Source: Acidobacteriota bacterium
GTDB taxonomy: Bacteria > Acidobacteriota > Terriglobia > Acidoferrales > 2-02-FULL-67-57
Direction: 5' to 3'
Length of the DNA stretch: 7,850 bases
Assembly: GCA_016210895.1 (NCBI GenBank)
Contig: JACQTG010000034.1
Span: 1-7,850 of the forward strand
Both the position numbers and the translations under genes were made by a program. Shown piece after piece: positions 1-4,652 of this stretch. Positions within the stretch are counted from its first letter, which is position 1; every line of letters begins with the position of its first letter. Below the pieces are notes generated by a model. It was not told the origin of the DNA. It saw nothing but the letters and a program-made list of their open reading frames with translations, and made no database searches.

Positions 1-166
1 AGTGTACACCGCTCATGTTTATCTTAGCCCATGGCGGCCTAGCGACGCAAGCTCTTTTTTCTCCCGGCTCCTTCTTCCCCGCCCGGCCGCCCGCCCACCC
101 CGGGCATGGGGCGAGACAAGGAAGGTTCTCTTGAGCACACAAGGAAAACTGCCCGAACGAGCGGGT
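1..166. other. Non-coding or unassigned left edge
   Basis: The frame of the following Gam-like gene stays open to the left edge, but its composition here (proline/arginine-rich, no helical pattern) does not look like protein, and the family's normal length starts downstream. I see no convincing promoter, terminator or RNA gene. A short T run at 55-60 has no stem in front of it. The end of an upstream gene or regulatory DNA could lie here. Confidence 0.4.
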
Positions 167-172
167 GTGAGG

Positions 173-691
173 GTGAGCTGTTGGGGCGGAGCCGATGCGG
201 TCTTGGCCGAGCTGGGTCGGCTGGGGCTGCGGATGGCTGCCATAAAGCAGCGCCGCGCCGCCGCCATAGCCCGAGCGGAGGCGTCGGCGGTGGCTGCCCT
301 CGAACGGCTCGCGGCCCGACAGCGGCGACTGGAGCGGGCCCTGGAGCGGTTCTGCCGGCGGCAGGGACCGGAGCTCGAGCGGGTGAACGGGCACGGGCGG
401 CGGTCGCGCCGGCTGCTGTTCGGGCGGGTGGGCTACCGGGCTTCCCGTCGCGTGGTGGTGCGGAGCGAAGCCACGGCTCTGCGGGCGCTGGCGCACTGGC
501 GAACCGGGCAGCAGTTCCTGCGGCTGCGGACGGAGCTTGACCGGGAGGCGCTGCGGCAGTTCCTGCTCCAGGAGCCGAACGGCACCCTACGGGTGGAGCG
601 GCGGCTGCGGCAGGCAGGCATCCGGCTAGAGCGGCGGGAGAGCTGGTTCTACGAGCTCGACCCGCGGGCGGGAGAGTGGGGGGCAGAGTGA
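173..691 (+). CDS. gam: Host-nuclease inhibitor Gam family protein (Mu Gam-like)
   Basis: Phage Mu Gam binds double-stranded DNA ends and shields them from host exonucleases such as RecBCD; it is the phage relative of the Ku end-binding proteins. Starting from the GTG at 173 the product is 172 residues, close to Mu Gam. A long, charged, Arg/Ala-rich helix or coiled coil covers about residues 20-65. It is followed by the beta segment FGRVGYR (83-89), the helix start RTELDREAL (119-127) and the closing strands GIRLERRESWFYEL (149-162), in the order seen in Gam proteins. The start is uncertain: GTG at 167 and ATG at 233 are alternatives, and the ATG would cut into the expected N-terminal helix. 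The protein is unusually arginine-rich, as if lysines had been replaced under high GC. The next gene on the strand is a helix-turn-helix protein, which fits a phage early region. The family call rests on recalled motif order, not a search. Confidence 0.72.
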   Translation: MSCWGGADAVLAELGRLGLRMAAIKQRRAAAIARAEASAVAALERLAARQRRLERALERFCRRQGPELERVNGHGRRSRRLLFGRVGYRASRRVVVRSEATALRALAHWRTGQQFLRLRTELDREALRQFLLQEPNGTLRVERRLRQAGIRLERRESWFYELDPRAGEWGAE

Positions 692-806
692 GTCCCCGGT
701 ACGCGGTATGGAGTGCGGAGTACGGGCGGTGATTCACGAAGTGCCGAGCTTCAAGCGCGAGAAAAGAGTCCCAGAGGGCAATTCCCGTGGAGAGGAAACA
801 GGCCCG

Positions 807-1034
807 ATGGCGAAAGAGATAGCCTTGCTGGCAGCGGAAGAAAAGCGGGAGCTCTTAACGGCGGCCCTGGCGGCGCGGCTGCTGGGCAAGTCGCGCGACA
901 CCATCTATCGCTGGCTGGGGGAGGGTCGGCTGGCGGGACGGAAGGTGGGCGGGCGCTGGCTGGTCTACCGCGACGCCGTGGAGGCGGAGTGGCAGGCCGG
1001 GGTGGTGGAGCGGGAGAAGACTAATCGAGGGTGA
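807..1034 (+). CDS. Small helix-turn-helix DNA-binding protein, excisionase (Xis/HTH_17) type
   Basis: From the ATG at 807 the product is 75 residues. A GGAGAGGA stretch about ten bases upstream supports this start; the frame is open further upstream (possible ATG at 708), but that part looks non-coding. Residues 16-62 carry the MerR/excisionase-type pattern: LLTAALAARLLGKSRDTIYR is the helix-turn-helix, GEGRLAGRKVGGRWLVYR is the wing with its Gly-Arg-Trp turn, and DAVEAEW is the closing helix. Such proteins act as recombination directionality factors or small transcription regulators in phages and mobile elements. It lies about 115 bases after the Gam-like gene on the same strand. Its last 14 bases overlap the end of the convergent RAM gene. 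Which DNA it binds, and whether it regulates or helps excision, cannot be told from the sequence. Confidence 0.75.
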   Translation: MAKEIALLAAEEKRELLTAALAARLLGKSRDTIYRWLGEGRLAGRKVGGRWLVYRDAVEAEWQAGVVEREKTNRG

Positions 1035-1248
1035 TGTGGGTATCGGTGTGCTCGACCCCGGCGATTTTCTGGATGCGGTTGAGCACCAGCTCGTTCAGAA
1101 CCCGCTCCGTCTTGACGTTGACGGCCACAATGATGTCGGGGGTGCCCCAGCAGGCGTCGGCGGCAGTGACACCGGCGAGATCGCGGAGGCGGCCGGCGAC
1201 CTCCTTGGTCTTGCCGGCTTTCACGTTGACGAACACGTAGGCGCGCAT
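1021..1248 (-). CDS. Stand-alone Lrp/AsnC ligand-binding (RAM) domain protein
   Basis: The 75-residue product is a single RAM domain, the effector-sensing and oligomerising half of Lrp/AsnC regulators, without the DNA-binding half. The pattern is typical: MRAYVFVNVKAGK (first strand), a helix with GRLRDLAGV, then ADACWGTPDIIVAVNV (the G-x-x-D-hydrophobic core), the helix LNELVLNRIQKI, and GVEHTDTHITL as the last strand. Known stand-alone members form dimers or larger rings and bind amino acids; the ligand here is unknown. An AGGAGGG ribosome-binding site at 1254-1260 fixes the ATG at 1248 rather than the longer open frame to 1287. It follows the PilZ-hydrolase gene with a 57-base gap that contains a possible promoter, so it may be read through from that gene or expressed alone. 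Its 3' end overlaps the convergent helix-turn-helix gene. Confidence 0.88.
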   Translation of the reverse strand: MRAYVFVNVKAGKTKEVAGRLRDLAGVTAADACWGTPDIIVAVNVKTERVLNELVLNRIQKIAGVEHTDTHITLD

Positions 1249-1253
1249 GGCAT

Positions 1254-1260
1254 CCCTCCT
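1254..1260 (-). promoter_or_regulatory. Ribosome-binding site of the RAM gene
   Basis: The - strand reads AGGAGGG, five bases before the ATG at 1248. It decides the start in favour of the 75-residue product. Confidence 0.85.
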
Positions 1261-1269
1261 AACGGCCCC

Positions 1270-1299
1270 ATCATAGCAAAGTACCAAGTAGCGGGTGAA
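1270..1299 (-). promoter_or_regulatory. Possible sigma-70 promoter for the RAM gene
   Basis: On the - strand TTCACC (1294-1299) and TATGAT (1270-1275) are 18 bases apart. The -10 matches five of six consensus bases and the -35 four of six. It lies in the short gap after the PilZ-hydrolase stop and would give a leader of only about 15 bases that still keeps the ribosome-binding site. Moderate support; read-through from the upstream gene is equally possible. Confidence 0.4.
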
Positions 1300-1305
1300 A
1301 GGTAG

Positions 1306-2532
1306 CTAATCGGAGTCCGGCCGCGAAGGCGGCTTGGCGCCAGCCTCCGGCGGAGTCCCGGGGGCGGCCGGAAAGAGGACGCCGACACCGACCCAGCCGC
1401 CGTTGGTGGTAAGGGGCTCGGTGCGGACCACGTAGCCCCGCAGGCGGAGCTCGGCCAGGTCCCTGCCCTGGGCAGCGCGGTTGCCGTTGGGGTGGACAGC
1501 CACGGCGAGGTCCACAGGCTGCTGGAGCTCGTAGGAGCGGGGGCTAACGAAGTAGGCGCCCTGGACGCTGAGGTTTTCCAGGCGGGCCTCCTCGCGGACC
1601 AGGGTAGCGTCGTCGCGGGTTTCGACCTGGGCGGGCCAGTGGACCGGGGTGCGCTGGCTGAGGCGCTGGCTGCGGTTTTCGACGCGGACCTGCTTGCGGG
1701 CGATGTCGAGGCGCATGCCTTCGGCAGCGGCCCAAGTATGGGGGAATATCTGGCGGGCGTCGAGTAGGATTTGGTCAAGCTCGAGGTCGGAGCGGACGGG
1801 GTCGTGGTGGTAGAGGATGAGGTTTTTGACCTCGGCAGCCAGGGCGAGCTCGGCCGAGGCCTTCCAGGAGCCGTGGCCCCAGCCGGCCTTCTGGGCGCCG
1901 AGCTCTTCGGGGCGGTACTGGGCGTCGCTGATCAAGAGATCGGCGCCGCGGGCGAGTTGGCGGAGGGCGAAGTCGCGCTCGGGGTTGCCGGGCTCGTGGT
2001 CGGTGGCGTAGACGACGGAGGCGCCGCGGTTGTCGAAGCGGTAGGCCAGGGCGCCCTGGGGGTGGTTGACGCGGCAGGTGCGGATACGGGTGGAGCCCAG
2101 GGTGAAGTCACTCCCCCAGTCGAGCTCCTGTAGGGGGTAGCTGGCCTTCAAGTTCGCGGTCGTCACGGGAAAGAACGGGGAGCGGAAGAGCACGTGGATG
2201 ACGCCGGCCAGGCTCGAGGGGGCCTCGGCCTGGGGCCGGGGCCCGTAGATGGCGATGGTGTTGCCGGCGAAGTAGAGCGGCTCGAAAAAGGGCAGGCCTT
2301 GGATGTGGTCCCAGTGATAGTGGGTGAGGAAAAGGGTAGCCTGCAGGCCGGGGACAATGAAGTCAGCCATCAGGCGCCGGCCGAGGTCGCGGATGCCGGT
2401 GCCGGCATCGAGGATGAAGATCTGCCCGTCGGAGTCGCGGAGCTCGAGGCAGGGTGTGTTGCCGCCGTAGCGCCAGGAGTCGCGCTCCGGCGCGGGTACA
2501 GAGCCGCGCACGCCCCAGAAAGTCAGTTGCAC
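1306..2532 (-). CDS. Metallo-beta-lactamase-fold hydrolase fused to a C-terminal PilZ domain
   Basis: The 408-residue product has two parts. Residues 1-270 are a metallo-beta-lactamase fold: the N-terminal LTFWGVRGSVPAP strand-loop, DAGTG at 42-46, the metal motif HYHWDH (H71, H73, D75, H76), a further candidate ligand H157, D178 in YATDHE, SDAQY near 202-206, GHGSW near 219-223 and the final His in YHHDP (242-243). The set matches the Lactamase_B_2 (RNase Z/PhnP-like) phosphodiesterase-type hydrolases; the true substrate is unknown. Residues 285-390 are a PilZ domain with both c-di-GMP signatures intact: RLSQR (290-294, RxxxR) and NLSVQG (320-325, N/DxSxxG). The likely role is a cytoplasmic hydrolase whose activity is tuned by c-di-GMP. 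No signal peptide is visible. The start is GTG with AAGGAGA at 2538-2544. A strong promoter lies about 100 bases upstream. The RAM gene follows. Confidence 0.9.
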   Translation of the reverse strand: MQLTFWGVRGSVPAPERDSWRYGGNTPCLELRDSDGQIFILDAGTGIRDLGRRLMADFIVPGLQATLFLTHYHWDHIQGLPFFEPLYFAGNTIAIYGPRPQAEAPSSLAGVIHVLFRSPFFPVTTANLKASYPLQELDWGSDFTLGSTRIRTCRVNHPQGALAYRFDNRGASVVYATDHEPGNPERDFALRQLARGADLLISDAQYRPEELGAQKAGWGHGSWKASAELALAAEVKNLILYHHDPVRSDLELDQILLDARQIFPHTWAAAEGMRLDIARKQVRVENRSQRLSQRTPVHWPAQVETRDDATLVREEARLENLSVQGAYFVSPRSYELQQPVDLAVAVHPNGNRAAQGRDLAELRLRGYVVRTEPLTTNGGWVGVGVLFPAAPGTPPEAGAKPPSRPDSD

Positions 2533-2537
2533 AGGGT

Positions 2538-2544
2538 TCTCCTT
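2538..2544 (-). promoter_or_regulatory. Ribosome-binding site fixing a GTG start
   Basis: The - strand reads AAGGAGA five bases before the GTG at 2532. No in-frame ATG lies closer, so the GTG is taken as the start of the hydrolase-PilZ gene. Confidence 0.8.
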
Positions 2545-2630
2545 TCCTTTCCAGGGCCCACTGGCTAAGCTCTGCCCCCTGCCCTCACTTGTCCGGTTAG
2601 AAACCCCGACCCTGGCGGGTAAAGACGCGG

Positions 2631-2659
2631 ATTATAGGGAAAGCAGCCCTCACGGTCAA
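2631..2659 (-). promoter_or_regulatory. Near-consensus sigma-70 promoter of the hydrolase-PilZ gene
   Basis: On the - strand TTGACC (2654-2659, five of six) and a perfect TATAAT (2631-2636) are separated by 17 bases, the ideal spacing. Transcription should begin near 2624, giving a leader of about 90 bases before the GTG at 2532. The -35 box overlaps the TGA stop (2656-2658) of the upstream membrane-protein gene. No intrinsic terminator separates that gene from this promoter, so operon read-through is possible. Confidence 0.8.
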
Positions 2660-3378
2660 GAGCTAAAAACGGGGCCGGGGACGGGGGGCGAAGGGGCGGT
2701 GTGGGTCTGCGCCCTGGCTCGGGCGTCCTTGGGCTCGGTTCTCGCCGCTGCCCTCGAAGAACTCGGGGGCTGCACAGGGCTCCGACGGGAGAGGCGCCTC
2801 GCGTTGGTTTTGACCCTCGCTCCCCTCGACGAGCTCGGGGTCTGCGCTTCGCTCCGACGGGATAAACCCCTCGCTTCGCGTCGGGATAGACGTGCCAGGC
2901 GGCCGTTCAGGGTGCGGTGGCCCCTCGACCCTTCGGCTGCGCTCAGGGCAGGCTTCGCTCCCCTCGCGTTGGCTCGGGGCAAGCGGGACAAGTGGGATTC
3001 GAGGAGCTTGAAGAGGGCTTCGACGCGGCGGGCGACGTGGTTCAGCAAGACGTCCTGCTCGCGCTGGAAGGCGTCATCGCGGGCGACCATCTGCTGGACG
3101 GCTCCGGCCAGGTTTTGCAGGGCCAGAGCGGTGTCGCGCTGGGCGGCGATGAGCCGGGGAGCGTAGCGGTCGGCGAGCAGGTAGAGGAAAGCGAAGAGCA
3201 GCAGGACGATGACGAACTGCGGTCCCCAGGCGATGAGGACGCGCTCGAGGAGGAGCTCAGCGAGCTCGGGGCGCTGCTCGAGAAGGACGACCAGGACGGC
3301 CAGCAGGCCCCCGGCGCCGCCGGCCAGAGTGGCTTTGAGGTAGCGGCGGTTGGGCGGCCTGGAGGGTTCTGTGTTCAC
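2656..3378 (-). CDS. Two-TM membrane protein with coiled coil and repeat-encoded tail, function unknown
   Basis: I do not recognise this 240-residue protein. Residues 17-33 and 52-69 are hydrophobic and could form a hairpin of two membrane segments. Residues 76-132 form a heptad-rich helix (AAQRDTALALQNL, VQQMVARDDAFQ, LFKLLESHL) likely to be a coiled coil. From about residue 135 the composition changes sharply to Arg/Ser/Pro. That tail is written in interspersed-repeat DNA: ALSAAEG (144-150) comes from a family copy, and residues 172-219 are two imperfect copies of a 24-residue unit beginning LSRRS. The original protein may have ended near residue 135. The GTG start at 3378 has GAGGAA about seven bases upstream, itself inside another repeat. 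It is the last gene of the - strand run. The membrane hairpin plus coiled coil could belong to a lysis or envelope complex, but nothing proves it. Confidence 0.62.
   Translation of the reverse strand: MNTEPSRPPNRRYLKATLAGGAGGLLAVLVVLLEQRPELAELLLERVLIAWGPQFVIVLLLFAFLYLLADRYAPRLIAAQRDTALALQNLAGAVQQMVARDDAFQREQDVLLNHVARRVEALFKLLESHLSRLPRANARGAKPALSAAEGSRGHRTLNGRLARLSRREARGLSRRSEAQTPSSSRGARVKTNARRLSRRSPVQPPSSSRAAARTEPKDARARAQTHTAPSPPVPGPVFSS
2722..2865. repeat. Imperfect 72-bp tandem duplication inside coding sequence
   Basis: Two adjacent 72-base units (2722-2793 and 2794-2865) share blocks such as CCCTCGA, then CTCGGGG, then CTCCGACGGGA, at the same spacing. Read on the - strand each encodes 24 residues starting LSRRS and containing PSSSR. 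The period is a multiple of three, so the frame of the host gene is kept. Confidence 0.75.
2929..2952 (+). repeat. Short interspersed repeat (CCCTTCG...GCTCAGGG family)
   Basis: This copy has the conserved CCCTTCG and CGCTCAGGGCA ends found again at 5731-5755 and 5787-5810. On the - strand it is read as ALSAAEG within the tail of the membrane protein. A more diverged copy with a CTCGGGGCAAG end follows at about 2959-2982. Such elements are scattered in many GC-rich environmental genomes. Confidence 0.75.
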
Positions 3379-3384
3379 AAGAGA

Positions 3385-3410
3385 TTCCTCGCTCCGCTCG
3401 GAAGGACAAG
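3385..3410. repeat. Interspersed repeat copy in the gap before the membrane-protein gene
   Basis: The stretch TTCCTCGCTCCGCTCGGAAG, followed by GACAAG, is a variant of the same repeat style, with a short palindromic TTCC...GGAA frame. It fills most of the 49-base gap between two - strand genes and supplies the GAGGAA ribosome-binding site of the membrane protein. Confidence 0.6.
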
Positions 3411-3427
3411 CGAAGGCGATTGCGGGG

Positions 3428-3616
3428 CTAGGGAAGTGCCGGCGGCTGTTCCTCGCGGGCCTTGCGGAGGGCTTCTTCGGGCGTGACGGTGATCTTGACG
3501 GCGTCGAAGTCCACCGGGTCGTCGTCTTTCAGGGCAGCGACGGCGGCCAGAGCCAGGCGGGCGACAAGCTGGAGCAGCTCGGCCCAAGTGACGATGTCGC
3601 GCTTGGTGAGAGCCAT
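3428..3616 (-). CDS. Small hypothetical protein of the phage-like run (62 residues)
   Basis: I do not recognise this protein. The ATG at 3616 has a clear GGAGG (3623-3627) six bases upstream, which makes it credible as a gene. Residues 9-30 are an Ala/Leu-rich amphipathic or weakly hydrophobic helix (TWAELLQLVARLALAAVAAL), followed by the acidic patch KDDDPVDFD and a short helix TPEEALRKAREEQ. There is no signal peptide and no Cys. It sits between the holin-like gene (77 bases away across a repeat) and the membrane/coiled-coil gene. A longer open frame in the same phase runs through the neighbouring genes but is not coding. It could be a small accessory or regulator of the lysis-type genes next to it; that is a guess from position only. 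Confidence 0.7.
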   Translation of the reverse strand: MALTKRDIVTWAELLQLVARLALAAVAALKDDDPVDFDAVKITVTPEEALRKAREEQPPALP

Positions 3617-3645
3617 GGGAAGCCTCCGTTTAATCAGAAAACAGC

Positions 3646-3686
3646 GGATCCCTCGCCTTCCCCGTACGGGTTCGCCCGGGATGACG
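3646..3686. repeat. Interspersed repeat (GGATCCCTCG...CCCGGGATGACG type)
   Basis: This begins GGATCCCTCGCC and ends CCCGGGATGACG, with an inner CCCGTACGGG palindrome at 3661-3670. It is of the GGATC...GGATGAC style of dispersed repeat common in environmental GC-rich genomes. It occupies the gap between the 62-residue gene and the holin-like gene, which is otherwise the widest gap of the run. Confidence 0.6.
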
Positions 3687-3693
3687 AGCCAAC

Positions 3694-3927
3694 TCAGAGG
3701 TAGCGGATCTCGCCGTCTTCGGGCCGGCGCGACCGGCGCGGCTCGATGAGGGCGGCCAGGATTTGGGCGGCGTAGGTGGCCAGGGCGTTGCGGAAGCCGA
3801 TGGCGATGAAGCCGCCGGCCATGAGCGGGATGGCGGCTTCCGGGGAAAGGGCGCCGGCCCAGAGCAGCCAGGCGGCCGCCCCGATGGTCAGCCCGGCGAA
3901 GATGTAGGTCTTCTTGCCTTTGAGCAT
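3694..3927 (-). CDS. Holin-like small membrane protein with two TM segments
   Basis: The 77-residue product begins MLKGKKTYIFAGLTIGAAAW, the style of many small phage membrane proteins annotated as holins. It has one hydrophobic span at residues 8-25, a short loop GALSPEA, a second span at 32-50 with the Gly-rich AGGFIAIGFRNAL, and a charged tail (EPRRSRRPEDGEIRYL) likely to be cytoplasmic. Holins make the lesions that let endolysin reach the cell wall; small two-span types are common. The ATG at 3927 overlaps the TGA of the upstream exported protein by one base, and AAGGAGGA at 3933-3940 is a strong ribosome-binding site, so translation is probably coupled. In this run the glucosaminidase is five genes upstream rather than adjacent. 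The holin call is based on size, topology and context; it could be an unrelated small membrane protein. Confidence 0.62.
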   Translation of the reverse strand: MLKGKKTYIFAGLTIGAAAWLLWAGALSPEAAIPLMAGGFIAIGFRNALATYAAQILAALIEPRRSRRPEDGEIRYL

Positions 3928-4652
3928 CAGGGTCCTCCTTGCCCGATTCGGGCGGGCGAGGAATGCGGTGGCAGGCGGACGGTCCCTCGACTTTCCAGCC
4001 CAAGGCTGGTGCGCCTCGGGCGCACGCTCGGGACGGTGAGCGGCAGACGAACCGTGATGGTTTGTGAGCGCCGCTTGGCCCCCCCGGCGGGCGGGGTGTA
4101 GGTGATCTCGGCGGCGATGGTGGTGATGTGCAGGTCGCGGGCCTGGGTGTTCGCGACCCCGACCTCGTAGTCATCGGCGGCCGTCTTGGTGTCGTCGGCG
4201 AAGTCAATCGTGCAGTTGAAGTCGGTGAACGTTGAGGTCGAGGTGAAGTTGCTCGCGCAGGCTGTGGTGGAGCCGTTGATGACGAACTTGAGGTTGCCGT
4301 TAGCGTTCTGGGTGCCGCCGCGCTGGGCGCAAACACGGACGATGGCGCTGGTGACCGTGGAATTATCGGGAATCGAAGACTCATCCAGATCGTAGGTCTG
4401 CACCTGACCATTGGTGGTGGTGGAGTGGTTGATGGTCGAATCGCCCGGCAGGGTCGAACAATTGGCTCCGCTGGCCTCATTGACTTCGGTGTAGCAGGTG
4501 GCCGAGGCGCAGGAGGTCCCGGCGTTGTTCTGCCACTGCTCCGTGCCGCCGTCGCCGACCGGGCGGATGATGCCCGTGGTGTCGGCCCGCAACAGGAGGG
4601 CCACGCCCAAGAGGGCAGCCAGCGCCAGGGCAAGTTTTCTCGGTTTAGTCAA
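3927..4652 (-). CDS. Sec-exported beta-rich phage-like protein
   Basis: From the TTG at 4652 the product is 241 residues. Residues 1-24 are a signal peptide: MTKPRK is the basic start, LALALAALLGVALLL the core, with likely cleavage after RA before DTTG. The mature part is rich in Thr, Ser, Asn and Asp and alternates like beta strands, for example TYDLDESSIPDNSTVTSAIV and ITTIAAEITYTP. I recall similar Y-D-x-D, IPDNSTVTSA and AEITYTP patterns from phage structural and cell-surface proteins of unknown role. Nine cysteines (mostly pairs such as C48/C53 and C131/C147) suggest disulfides outside the cytoplasm. A basic, Pro/Arg-rich tail follows from residue 193. The TTG start overlaps the end of the upstream fibre-like gene by eight bases, with AAGG just ahead; no ATG fits. 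The stop overlaps the holin-like start. It may bind a surface or sit with the fibre-like protein. Confidence 0.68.
   Translation of the reverse strand: MTKPRKLALALAALLGVALLLRADTTGIIRPVGDGGTEQWQNNAGTSCASATCYTEVNEASGANCSTLPGDSTINHSTTTNGQVQTYDLDESSIPDNSTVTSAIVRVCAQRGGTQNANGNLKFVINGSTTACASNFTSTSTFTDFNCTIDFADDTKTAADDYEVGVANTQARDLHITTIAAEITYTPPAGGAKRRSQTITVRLPLTVPSVRPRRTSLGLESRGTVRLPPHSSPARIGQGGP

Noticed and set aside
39..737. Long open frame on the - strand opposite the Gam-like gene
   Set aside because: Its Ala/Pro/Arg-rich product has no domain pattern and lies wholly opposite a better gene; long antisense frames are expected at this GC content.
173..1034. Toxin-antitoxin pair
   Set aside because: The first gene fits Gam in length and motif order, and a 115-base gap separates it from the helix-turn-helix gene, unlike the tight overlap usual for such pairs.
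3428..4633. A 401-residue open frame on the - strand
   Set aside because: Only its last 62 codons look like a gene, with their own ribosome-binding site; the rest is an out-of-frame reading of the exported beta-rich and holin-like genes.
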